Of a DNA stretch of 64,000 nucleotides, positions 17,425-25,328 are shown piece after piece (the first letter of the stretch is position 1; each line of letters starts with the position of its first letter). Source of the DNA: Phenylobacterium sp. (lineage in GTDB: Bacteria; Pseudomonadota; Alphaproteobacteria; Caulobacterales; Caulobacteraceae); contig NZ_JACESE010000007.1 in assembly GCF_013911965.1 (NCBI RefSeq), positions 124,001 through 188,000 on the forward strand, in the 5' to 3' direction. The notes below the pieces were generated by a model. It worked only from the letters and a program-made list of their open reading frames with translations, did no database searches and had not been told where the DNA came from. Made by a program: the position numbers and the translations under genes.

Positions 17425-19574
17425 GCCGACCACGCCAGGCTTTGCTCGGCGAAGGCCCAGAAGAGTCCCATCTGGGCGAACTGCGACGACAGCCCGCCGC
17501 TCGCCTGGTGGCCGGCCGCCATGTCGGTCAGGAAGAGGACCGGCCCGCCGCCGGTCATGCGGTGGCGGATCTCCGAGACCCACTTGGCCGGCTCCCAGTA
17601 GCTGACGCGCGGGTCGCGCACGCCGGCGGTGGCCAGGATCGGCGGATAGGCCTGCGCCTTGACGTTCTCATAGGGCGAGATGGCGGCGATGTAGTCGTAG
17701 GCCTGCGGATCGGCCAGCGGATCGCCCCAGTCGGGGCGGAAGGCTGGGACCAGAGGATGGTCGGCGTCGCTCATCGTGTTCAGCATGTCGACGAAAGGCA
17801 CCTGGGCGATGATCCCGCCCCACAGGTCCGGGCGCATGTTGGCCGCCGCGCCCATGAGCAGGCCGCCGGCCGAGAGTCCGTAGCCGACGATGCGCGTCTT
17901 GGCCGTATAGCCCTGAGCGATCAGGTGCTCGGCGCAGGCGATGTAGTCGGTGAAGGTGTTGGCCTTCTGGAAGCGCCGCCCCTCCAGGAACCAGCGCCGC
18001 CCCTTCTCCGAACCGCCGCGCACATGGGCGATGGCGTAGACGAAGCCTTGCTCGACGAGCGCGATGGCGGGGATCGAGAACTCCGCCTCGCTGGAGACGC
18101 CGTAGGCGCCGTAGGCGTAGAGGAGGAGAGGGCTTGAGCCGTCGAGCCTGGTCCCCTTGCGCATCAGAAGGGTGATCGGGACCTGCTGGCCGTCCTCTGT
18201 CGGGGCGGAAAGGCGGCGGACCTCGAAGGCCTCCGCCGAATAGCCGCCGCCGATGCGGCGCTGCTTCACCACCTCGCGGGCGCCGGTCGCCAGGTCGCAG
18301 GCCAGCCACTGCGTCGGGGTGCGCGGCGACTGATAGGTCAGTCGCAGCACGGCGGTGTCGTATTCCTGCTGCGGCTCCAGCGCGACGGCGTAGGCCGGCT
18401 CGTCGAAGGCGACTTCGGTCTGCGCGCCCTGGCGGTCGACGGCCACGACCTCCAGCCGGCCGTCCCGCCGCTGCAGCCGGACCAGATGGTCGCGCAACGG
18501 ACGCAGGCCCAGGATGTGGCGGCCGGGCTGATGCGGAATCCAGTCCTGCCAGTTCGCCCGGCCCGGCGTCTGCGGCGGTGCGGTCATGATCTTGCCGTCG
18601 ATCGCGCCGTCGGCGTTGGTCAGGATGACCAGCTGGCCGTTCCACGCCTGCACCTGATAGTGCAGGCCGGGCTGGCGCGGCTCGACCAGGATGGGTTCGG
18701 CGGTCGGCGCCTCCGCCGGGATCAGGCGGAATTCGTCGACGTCGGGCCCCTGGATATGGATGGCGGCATAGGCGTTCGAGGCCATGCGCATCAGCGACAT
18801 GAAGAGCGCCGGGTCGCGCTCCTCATAGACCAGCTCGTCGGTCTCGCCGCGTGCGGGCCGGCGATAGACCTTGGCCGGCCGGCCCAGCGGGTCGCGCCAG
18901 ATCCAGAACACCCATTGCGAGCAGGGCGAGACGGTCAGCCCCTCCCACCCGTAGGCCTCGGCCTCGCCGGTGGTGCGGATCTCGCCGGTCTTCAGGTCGC
19001 GGACGCAGACCCGATAGCGGTCGCCGCCCGACAGGTCCTCGGCCCAGACGAAGAGGCTGTGGTCGGGGCTGTGGGCCGCGCCCTCGGTGCGGAAGTAGTC
19101 GCGGCCCGCCGCGCGTTCCTGTTCGTCCAGCAGGATCTCTTCCGGCCCGCCGGCGACCGGACGGCGCGCATGGACGGCATGATCTTCGCCGGGGCGGACA
19201 TAGGTGTAGTAGGCCCAGGGGCCGTCCGGCACGGGCGGCTCGGCGTCGTCGCCGGCGGCCAGGGCCATCATCCGCTCGGCATAGGCGTCCTGACGGGGCC
19301 GGACCGGCGCCAGCAGGGCCTCGGCATAGCGGTTCTCCGCTTCCAGATGCGCCCGGATCTCCGGCTGCATCAGGCTCGTGTCGCGGGAGACCTCGGCCCA
19401 GTTGGGGTCGCGGAGCCAGGCATAGGGGTCGTTGCGCCGCCGGCCCAGCTGCTCGATCCAACGGTCCCGCCGCGGCGGGATCGGCGGCTGGGGCGCCGCC
19501 GGATCGGCGCCCCAGGAAAGTCCGGGCGCAAGGGCGGCGCTCCCCGCCAGCAGCAACAGCCGTCTGCGGTCCAT
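17421..19574 (-). CDS. S9A prolyl oligopeptidase / oligopeptidase B-like, exported
   Basis: 717 aa: signal with RRR then a hydrophobic stretch (MDRRRLLLLAGSAALAPG), Tat-like; an N-terminal beta-propeller (about residues 60-440); a C-terminal hydrolase with nucleophile in GYGLSAGGLLMG (about 567), Asp near VRDPRVSYWEP (about 656) and His in AAGHQASGG (about 688). Cleaves short peptides after Pro or basic residues; the layout RNDPYAWLRD is oligopeptidase B-like. It starts 38 bp after the TonB receptor stop and overlaps the amidase gene, so receptor, peptidase, amidase and PaiB form one operon for peptide-like substrates. Confidence 0.92.
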   Translation of the reverse strand: MDRRRLLLLAGSAALAPGLSWGADPAAPQPPIPPRRDRWIEQLGRRRNDPYAWLRDPNWAEVSRDTSLMQPEIRAHLEAENRYAEALLAPVRPRQDAYAERMMALAAGDDAEPPVPDGPWAYYTYVRPGEDHAVHARRPVAGGPEEILLDEQERAAGRDYFRTEGAAHSPDHSLFVWAEDLSGGDRYRVCVRDLKTGEIRTTGEAEAYGWEGLTVSPCSQWVFWIWRDPLGRPAKVYRRPARGETDELVYEERDPALFMSLMRMASNAYAAIHIQGPDVDEFRLIPAEAPTAEPILVEPRQPGLHYQVQAWNGQLVILTNADGAIDGKIMTAPPQTPGRANWQDWIPHQPGRHILGLRPLRDHLVRLQRRDGRLEVVAVDRQGAQTEVAFDEPAYAVALEPQQEYDTAVLRLTYQSPRTPTQWLACDLATGAREVVKQRRIGGGYSAEAFEVRRLSAPTEDGQQVPITLLMRKGTRLDGSSPLLLYAYGAYGVSSEAEFSIPAIALVEQGFVYAIAHVRGGSEKGRRWFLEGRRFQKANTFTDYIACAEHLIAQGYTAKTRIVGYGLSAGGLLMGAAANMRPDLWGGIIAQVPFVDMLNTMSDADHPLVPAFRPDWGDPLADPQAYDYIAAISPYENVKAQAYPPILATAGVRDPRVSYWEPAKWVSEIRHRMTGGGPVLFLTDMAAGHQASGGLSSQFAQMGLFWAFAEQSLAWSA

Positions 19575-19611
19575 GCCGTACGCCTCCCTTACGCCCGTCC
19601 GTCCTGCTCTC

Positions 19612-21837
19612 TTACAGGGCCCAGTTCAGAGTGATGCCGAAGGTGCGGGGCCGCACAAGGCCCTGGCTCAGGCCATTGGCCTCCGGCAGGGTCCGCGTGA
19701 CGCCCCGCTCGTCGCCGAGATTGGAGCCGAACAGGGTCACCGTCGTCTGGCCGAAGTTCGCCCGCAGACGCAGATCGATCAGGTTGTAGTCGCCCTGGGT
19801 GTTCGGCGTGATGCCCGGAACGGCGGAGTTCAGGTCGCTGATGCCCGAGGACAGGTAGCGGTGCGACAGGATCAGCGTCGGGTCGTAGGCCGTCTCGAAC
19901 CGGTAGGAGAGCGTGTTCGACACCGACCAGTCCGCCGACCCTGGCAGGCGCGAGCCCTCGGGCGCCGTGCCGTACCAGAGGATGAACAGCGGCTCGTCCA
20001 GACGCGCCTCCATCCAGGTGACGGTGGACTGCAGGTCGAGCTGGGGCGTCGGGCTGTAGCTGGCCGACACCTCCAGGCCCTTGATCTTCGCCGCGCCGCC
20101 ATTGGCCGCGTAGTTGTAGTTGTCCGGCGTCAGCAGGCGCAGCTGGATGTCCGACCAGTCGATGTAGAAGGCCGTCGCATCGAGCAGCAGGGCGTCGTTC
20201 AGCAGGTTGGACCGGACGCCCACCTCGTAGTTCTTCAGGCTGTCGCTCTCCGAACCCGACGGCACCGGATAGGACGACAGGCCCTGCATGTTCGGCGTCC
20301 CGAAGCGGAAGCCTTCGGAGTAGAGGCCGTAGACCATGAAGTCGTCATTGGGCGCGTAGGTCAGCGACACCTTGGGCGAGAAGCCGTCCTGCTCGTCGAC
20401 GGTCGCTTCCACGACCGGCGCGCCGGGATAGGTGGAGAAGCCGACCCGGGTCGAGACGCTGTCGATCTCGGTCTTGAAGAGGCGGCCGCCGACCATGAGC
20501 TTCAGCTCCGGCGTGAAGTTGAAGCTCGCCTCGCCGAAGAGGGCGGTCTCCTTGGCCTTCAGGTCCGTGAAGTAGGCGTTGAAGATCTCCCCGTCGGGCG
20601 AGATCACCGCGCCCGATCCCGGCCCGTAGAGGGGCGAGGCGTCGAAGGCCGCGGCCGCGCCGGCCGCGCCGATCTGTTCGTAGAGGAACTTGTCGCTCTC
20701 ATAGTACATGCCGCCGAACAGCCACTCGAAGCGGCCCTCGCCGTTGGAGGCCAGGCGGACTTCCAGGCTCTTGCCCTCCGACTCGCCGCCGCTCTCGATA
20801 TAGAGGGGCGAGGTGAGGTTGAGGCCCAGGTCGGCGTTGTAGGCGCTGCGCCAGGGCGTGTAGTCGAACAGGAAGTCCTGCGACTTCTCCTGATAGGCGG
20901 CCAGCGCCGTCAGGGTGGCGAAGCCGAAGTCCTGGTCGAGGCGAAGGCTGTGCAGCGTGACGTCGGTGTCGTTGGGCTCGGCGAGCGCCGTGGAGCGCGC
21001 CAGGTCGCCGATCGCCGGGTTGCGGTAAGGCGCGTCGTCGGCCTCGGTCTTCTGATAGAGGCTCATCCACGAGAGTTCGGTGGCGTCGCTGGGCGTCCAC
21101 ACGACGGAGAGCCGGCCGCCGGAGATGGTGATGTCGCTCGACCCGTCCTCGCCGATGCCGACATTGTCGAGATAGCCGGGATCGTTGCGGTAGGTCCCGA
21201 CCGCACGCACCGCCAGGGTGTCTTCGATGATCGGGATGTTGATCATCCCCTTCAGACCGCCGCCCAGGTCGGCGTTCTTGGTCTGGGAGAGCGTGCCCTC
21301 GACCTCGGCGTCATAGCCCGAGGCGTCGGCCTTGTTGGCCACGTAGTTGACGGCGCCGCCCATGGAGGCCGAGCCGAACAGCGAACCCTGCGGACCGCGG
21401 AGGATTTCGACGTGATCGACATCGAAGGCGTCGATGTCGGGGATGACGATGGTCCAGCCCGGTTCGGTCAGCGGGACTTCGTTGATGTAGTAGCCGGTCG
21501 TGCCCTGGCCCTGGACGTTGCCCGAGCTGGTGGCGACGCCGCGGATCACCACGTGCGAGGTGCCGGGCTGGAACTCGTTGAACACCACGCCCGGGGTGCG
21601 GGCGATGTAGTCGGCGTAGGACTGGGCGCCGAGCGCCTCCAGCTGCGCGCCGCTGACGGCGCTGACCGAGCCGGAGATTTCGCGCACGCTCTCCTCGCGC
21701 TTGGTGGCGGTGACGATGATCTCCTCCACCAGGGTGGAGCCGCGCGACTGCTGCGCGGTCTGGGCGGCGGCCGGAACGGCCACCAGGCAGGCGGCCCCGG
21801 CCAGAAGCAGGCCGCGGAACGACTTGAGACGCGTCAT
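19612..21837 (-). CDS. TonB-dependent outer membrane receptor
   Basis: 741 aa. Sec signal ending VPAAAQ, TonB-box-like EEIIVTATKREES near residues 36-48, plug domain (VVIRGVATSSGNVQGQGTTG, VEILRGPQGSLFGSASMGGAVNYV in parts) and a beta-barrel ending in LNWAL. Its plug wording is that of the large TonB receptor group of Sphingomonads and Caulobacterales. The substrate is not readable; the downstream S9 peptidase and amidase suggest a peptide or amide. The ATG at 21837 has an AAAGGGGG run 7-8 nt upstream. First gene of the operon. Confidence 0.94.
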   Translation of the reverse strand: MTRLKSFRGLLLAGAACLVAVPAAAQTAQQSRGSTLVEEIIVTATKREESVREISGSVSAVSGAQLEALGAQSYADYIARTPGVVFNEFQPGTSHVVIRGVATSSGNVQGQGTTGYYINEVPLTEPGWTIVIPDIDAFDVDHVEILRGPQGSLFGSASMGGAVNYVANKADASGYDAEVEGTLSQTKNADLGGGLKGMINIPIIEDTLAVRAVGTYRNDPGYLDNVGIGEDGSSDITISGGRLSVVWTPSDATELSWMSLYQKTEADDAPYRNPAIGDLARSTALAEPNDTDVTLHSLRLDQDFGFATLTALAAYQEKSQDFLFDYTPWRSAYNADLGLNLTSPLYIESGGESEGKSLEVRLASNGEGRFEWLFGGMYYESDKFLYEQIGAAGAAAAFDASPLYGPGSGAVISPDGEIFNAYFTDLKAKETALFGEASFNFTPELKLMVGGRLFKTEIDSVSTRVGFSTYPGAPVVEATVDEQDGFSPKVSLTYAPNDDFMVYGLYSEGFRFGTPNMQGLSSYPVPSGSESDSLKNYEVGVRSNLLNDALLLDATAFYIDWSDIQLRLLTPDNYNYAANGGAAKIKGLEVSASYSPTPQLDLQSTVTWMEARLDEPLFILWYGTAPEGSRLPGSADWSVSNTLSYRFETAYDPTLILSHRYLSSGISDLNSAVPGITPNTQGDYNLIDLRLRANFGQTTVTLFGSNLGDERGVTRTLPEANGLSQGLVRPRTFGITLNWAL

Positions 21838-21972
21838 GACAATCCCCCTTTTTGGTTGTCCCAACTCGTGCCGGACCTTCCGCCGGTCACAGGCAGGGAG
21901 GCTATGACGGTCCTGTGACGCGGGCTCGCCAAGCGGGGCCGGATGCTGTCGCGGCCGGGCCACCACGCAAAC

Positions 21973-21999
21973 GGCCGGCGGAGAGGCTCCGCCGGCCGC
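21973..21999 (-). terminator. Perfect hairpin, possible second terminator
   Basis: 12-bp perfect stem CGGCCGGCGGAG (21973-21984) / CTCCGCCGGCCG (21988-21999) with a 3-nt loop. On the minus strand it is followed only by TTTG, so it is a weak terminator, or a leader hairpin of the receptor mRNA. Confidence 0.5.
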
Positions 22000-22069
22000 A
22001 GGTTCCAGGCCCTGGAAAGGGGCGAGCGGGCTCTAGAAGACGGTGGCGCCATGGGCGGGACGGCTGGAA

Positions 22070-22103
22070 GGAAAAGGGCGCCGCGGGGGGAGCCGCGGCG
22101 CCC
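22070..22103 (-). terminator. Rho-independent terminator after the gene at 22154-22660
   Basis: 11-bp perfect stem GGGCGCCGCGG (22076-22086) / CCGCGGCGCCC (22093-22103), 6-nt loop, followed on the minus strand by TTTTCC. It lies 50 bp after the stop of the membrane protein gene. Confidence 0.8.
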
Positions 22104-22153
22104 GGGCGAAGGCGCGTGGGGTGTCCGGGGGCGGGGCGCGCCTTCGCCGGTCC

Positions 22154-22660
22154 TCAGCCGAAGACGAGGGTCGTGCGCGGCTGCTTGGCCTCGCGCGCCT
22201 CGTGCCGCAGGGCGTACTCCGCGGCGATGACCACGGCGGCCATCAGGCCGTTCACCAGGGTCATGACGAGGTGCAGGTCCTCGCCGCGGCTCATGGCCCT
22301 GATCTGCTCGGCGCTCAGGCCGGCGGCCAGGCCGTTGACGAGGGCCTCATGGCTCGGGATGGCCAGGCCCAGCCAGGGCGTGCTGTGCAGCGCCAGGTAA
22401 AAGACCGACAGGGCCGCGGCCAGCAACGCGCCCAGCATCCGGGTCCGGGCGATGAACAGCATCACGATGCTCGCCAGGGTGACGGCGCCGGCCGCCCAGC
22501 GGACATAGGGGTCCATGGCGGAGAACCCGCTCAGAAGCTCGCTCCAGCCGAACACCGGATGCACCTCGTAGCCGGCCCAGAACTTGGGATAGGCCCAGAC
22601 CCAGACCATCAGCAGGGCCAGGATGACCGCGCTGGTCAGGCTCCACATCTTGTTCAACAT
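22154..22660 (-). CDS. Four-helix membrane protein, unknown function
   Basis: 168 aa with about four membrane helices (residues roughly 7-27, 54-74, 76-96 and 130-148) and a short polar C-terminus. I do not recognise the family. GGGAGG 7 nt before the ATG gives a strong ribosome binding site, and a terminator follows, so it is a real single-gene unit. Trp and His are concentrated near the first helices (VWVWAYPKFW), and SRGEDLHLVMTLVNGL is a polar start to the last helix. Nothing in the neighbours fixes a role. Confidence 0.7.
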   Translation of the reverse strand: MLNKMWSLTSAVILALLMVWVWAYPKFWAGYEVHPVFGWSELLSGFSAMDPYVRWAAGAVTLASIVMLFIARTRMLGALLAAALSVFYLALHSTPWLGLAIPSHEALVNGLAAGLSAEQIRAMSRGEDLHLVMTLVNGLMAAVVIAAEYALRHEAREAKQPRTTLVFG

Positions 22661-23010
22661 CTCAGTCCTCCCTTCTCCGCCTCAGATGGCGGTGTCGTGA
22701 GGTTCGAGATTGGAGGCGGGCGCGGCTTTCGCGCCCCCCGCGGCGGCCATGGTCGTCATGAGCGCCGCTGATGATGCGCCCGGGTCTCACGGACGATTCA
22801 TCATGGCCATTGCGGCCGCCAATGACGGTTCGCCTTGAACCGACGCGTCCGGACCCCGAAATTCTCCAGTGCGGGCCGGGCCCCTCTGGCGATCATGGTG
22901 ATCGCGATGTCGGACCGCAGCGGGCGCGTCCGGCTGCGGAGCGGAGATCTCTCCCCCAACAGCCCCTCCGTTTCGGGCCGGGCGCGCCCTCCATTCTTGG
23001 AGGAGCCCAC
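22661..23010. other. Intergenic region, divergent promoters
   Basis: 350 bp between the divergent membrane protein and YdcH-like genes. The frame downstream of 22771 is open into the small gene but starts without a ribosome binding site, so I treat it as non-coding. A short TGATGA...TCATCA inverted repeat near 22770-22805 is the only structure noted. Confidence 0.5.
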
Positions 23011-23193
23011 ATGCATCACATCCGCCTCTATCGCCTTCGGAACGAGCACCGCTGGCTGGATCGCGAGATCCGCCGGGAGGAAAGGCGGCCGAACCGCGAC
23101 GAACTGCGGATCCAGGAACTGAAGCGGCGCAAGCTCAACCTGCGGGACCAGATCTTCCTGGCCGAGGCCGGGCTTTCGCCCGTCCGCTTCTGA
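23011..23193 (+). CDS. YdcH-like DUF465 small protein
   Basis: 60 aa, highly charged and helical: RLRNEHRWLDREIRREERRPNRDELRIQELKRRKLNLRDQI (seen in parts). It fits DUF465/YdcH small proteins, which form a helical hairpin; function unknown. GGAGGAG lies 6-8 nt before the ATG, the strongest ribosome binding site in this stretch. Followed by a 10-bp hairpin. Expected to be cytoplasmic. Confidence 0.8.
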   Translation: MHHIRLYRLRNEHRWLDREIRREERRPNRDELRIQELKRRKLNLRDQIFLAEAGLSPVRF

Positions 23194-23202
23194 GACGGTT
23201 GT

Positions 23203-23230
23203 CCGGGGCGGCCGCCTTGCGCCGCCCCGG
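23203..23230 (+). terminator. Hairpin after the YdcH-like gene
   Basis: Perfect 10-bp stem CCGGGGCGGC (23203-23212) / GCCGCCCCGG (23221-23230) with an 8-nt loop, 10 bp after the stop. There is no T tract behind it, so it may be a rho-assisted terminator or an mRNA-stabilising hairpin. Confidence 0.55.
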
Positions 23231-23488
23231 CCTGCGCCATGCCCCCCTCAGAAATAGCCGCGTCGCTTCTTGGCCTGGAGCGTGTCGTGGCGGCTTCCAG
23301 AACCGGCCAAAACCGGCAGGCTGGCCGTCATCAACCCGGGGTCGACGCCGTCGCCGAGCCTGACGGTCCTGGGATGGTGGCGAGGGCGGGCGTGGAGGTG
23401 CTCAGAAGAGCCGGATCGTCCCGCCCCGGTCTCGCTCGACAATCTGCTTCCTTGATTGTCGCCATCTCATAGATAATGAACTCAAATC

Positions 23489-24391
23489 ATGCCGGCCGCT
23501 GAACGCTTCGACAATCTCGACCTCGACCTCGTCCGCACCTTCGTCACCATCGCCGAGGCGCAGAATTTCACGCGGGCCGGCGAGCGATTGGGCCGCACCC
23601 AGTCGGCGGTGAGCCTGCAATTGCGGCGGCTGGAGGAGCGCCTGGGCGCGACGCTCTTCCTGCGCGATCCGCGGCGGGTGGTCCTGACGGCGGAGGGCGA
23701 GGCCCTGCTGCCGCAGGCGCGGCGCCTGCTGCGCCTTAACGACGAGATCATCGCCGGCCTTCGCGGCGACGAACTGCAGGGCGAGGTCCGCCTCGGCGCG
23801 CCCGAGGACTTCGCCACCCTTTACCTGCCGGAGATTCTCGGCGCCTTCGCGCGCGCCCACCCGCACGTGGCGCTGACGGTCACCTGCGACCTCACCCTGC
23901 GGCTGCTGGACGGCTTGCGCGACGGCGCCTTCGACCTCGTGCTGGTCAAGCGCGAGCCGCTGGGGCCCGACATGGGCGTGCGGGTCTGGCGCGAGCCGCT
24001 GGTCTGGGTGGCGGCCGACCGCGGCGTGCTCGATCAGGCCGCCCAGGTGCCGCTGGTGCTTGCGCCGTCGCCCTGCGTCTATCGCAAGCGCGCCATCGCG
24101 GCCTTGGAGAGCCGCAATGTCGGCTGGCGGGCGGCCTATACCAGTCCGTCCCTGGCCGGGCAGCACGCGGCCCTGCGCGCAGGTCTGGGGGCGACGGTCC
24201 TGCCGCGGGACATGACTCCGCCGGATCTGGAGATCCTGCCGGAGGAGGCGGGCCTGCCGCCCCTGGCCGACGCCGAGATCGCCCTGCTGCGCAGCCGCTC
24301 GGCGGTGCCCCCGGCCGCCGAGGCGCTGGCCGACCACATCCTGTCCGCTCTGGACCGCCGTCTGGCCCACCGGCCGCCGGCGACCGGCTAG
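23489..24391 (+). CDS. LysR-family transcriptional regulator
   Basis: 300 aa. N-terminal winged HTH (LDLVRTFVTIAEAQNFTRAGERLGRTQSAVSLQLRRLEERLG, read in parts) and a periplasmic-binding-like effector domain (GEVRLGAPEDFATLYLPEIL). The 295 bp before it hold no recognisable gene, and the target is not obvious: it is not divergent from a catabolic gene, and the convergent LytTR gene overlaps its stop by 4 bp. The wording resembles LysR regulators of the PecT/LrhA type (inference, low certainty). Confidence 0.9.
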   Translation: MPAAERFDNLDLDLVRTFVTIAEAQNFTRAGERLGRTQSAVSLQLRRLEERLGATLFLRDPRRVVLTAEGEALLPQARRLLRLNDEIIAGLRGDELQGEVRLGAPEDFATLYLPEILGAFARAHPHVALTVTCDLTLRLLDGLRDGAFDLVLVKREPLGPDMGVRVWREPLVWVAADRGVLDQAAQVPLVLAPSPCVYRKRAIAALESRNVGWRAAYTSPSLAGQHAALRAGLGATVLPRDMTPPDLEILPEEAGLPPLADAEIALLRSRSAVPPAAEALADHILSALDRRLAHRPPATG

Positions 24392-25200
24392 AGGCCGGCC
24401 CGCAACCGGCTGAGCGCCTCGGGGAAGCGCCGCGAGATCGGCGCCTCGACCGGGCCCAGCACGACCCGGTAGTCCCCGGAGGACTCCGGCCGCAGTTCGC
24501 GCACCTGGCCGGCGTTGACCAGCCACGAGCGGTGCGTGCGGACGAAGCCGTGGGGCCCCAGTTCGGCCTCCAGGGCCGAGAGCGAGATTCGCATCATCGG
24601 TCGCCGGCCGTCGGCCAGGTGGAACTCCACATAGTTGCCGGCGGAGGTGGCGGCGAGGATCTCCGAAACCGGCGTGCGGATCAGCTTGGCGCCGTCGCGG
24701 ATGTCGAAGCGCGGCGGCTCCTGCGTCGCCTCCGCCGGCGCCCGGGCGGTGTCGTTCCGCTCGGCCAGGCGGGTCAGCGCCCAGAAGGTCGCCACCCCCA
24801 CGGCGTAGCCGACCAGGTCCTTGCGGAACTCGTACGGGAAGTTGGCCAGGGAGCCGAACTCGTAGCTGCGGCCCAGGGCGCCGAAGACCAGCTTCCGCAG
24901 GATCACGAACAGGCTCACGTGGAGCGCCGACAGGGTCACCGCGCCCACGGCGTGGACCAGCAGACTGCGCCAGATCGGGGTGCGGTCCGGCGGCGCCAGG
25001 CGGAAGGCGAACCAGCCCACCAGTATGGCCGGCGGCGCGGCGAGGAAGCTGGTGATCTCCAGCACCACCGGCACGACCGGATCGGTTCCGGGCGCGTCCC
25101 GCAGGATGGAGAAGATGTTCACGGTGTTGAGCAGCAGCACATAGGCGCTGAGCGCCGTCAGCCCCTGCCACAGGACGCGCCGCTCGCCGCTGGTCCCCAT
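24388..25200 (-). CDS. Membrane-anchored LytTR-family transcriptional regulator
   Basis: 270 aa. Four membrane helices in the first 150 residues, then a LytTR DNA-binding domain (VSEILAATSAGNYVEFHLADG, RISLSALEAELGPHGFVRTHRSWLVNAGQV in parts). Such one-component membrane regulators occur in Caulobacterales and Xanthomonads, often beside a membrane acyltransferase, as here. The frame is open to a GTG at 25218, but that start would place one of two 14-bp direct repeats inside the gene; the ATG at 25200 puts both upstream. Those repeats match the LytTR recognition pattern, suggesting autoregulation. Confidence 0.88.
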   Translation of the reverse strand: MGTSGERRVLWQGLTALSAYVLLLNTVNIFSILRDAPGTDPVVPVVLEITSFLAAPPAILVGWFAFRLAPPDRTPIWRSLLVHAVGAVTLSALHVSLFVILRKLVFGALGRSYEFGSLANFPYEFRKDLVGYAVGVATFWALTRLAERNDTARAPAEATQEPPRFDIRDGAKLIRTPVSEILAATSAGNYVEFHLADGRRPMMRISLSALEAELGPHGFVRTHRSWLVNAGQVRELRPESSGDYRVVLGPVEAPISRRFPEALSRLRAGL

Positions 25201-25204
25201 CAGG

Positions 25205-25238
25205 CCGCCGTTCGTCACAGCCGCCCGCCGTTCGTCAC
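25205..25238. promoter_or_regulatory. Paired direct repeats, candidate LytTR binding site
   Basis: Two perfect copies of CCGCCGTTCGTCAC at 25205-25218 and 25225-25238, period 20 bp. LytTR proteins bind paired direct repeats about two helical turns apart with core [TA][AC][CA]GTTN[AG][TG]; GCCGTTCGT fits 8 of 9 positions. They lie just before the LytTR gene start and within 125 bp of the divergent acyltransferase start. Confidence 0.65.
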
Positions 25239-25328
25239 CGGCGGCCGGCCGAACGGCCCCGGCCGCCTTGCGGCGGACGCTCCGGTGCGCACCGTCACGG
25301 CCAAACGCATCTCCATGGGACCCCGACC

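Larger units (their letters stand above)
21838..22153 (-). other. Intergenic region with the TonB receptor promoter and two hairpins
   Basis: 316 bp without a credible gene. It holds a terminator for the upstream minus-strand gene (22070-22103), a second perfect hairpin (21973-21999), and about 130 bp before the receptor start where its promoter must lie. No convincing sigma-70 hexamers were recognised. Confidence 0.6.

Noticed and set aside
22771-23010. N-terminal extension of the YdcH-like gene to 22771
   Set aside because: In frame, but no ribosome binding site and no family resemblance; the ATG at 23011 has a strong site and gives the normal length.
23248-23442. 64-codon minus-strand frame between the YdcH-like and LysR genes
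   Set aside because: No ribosome binding site, no recognisable composition or domain; treated as non-coding.
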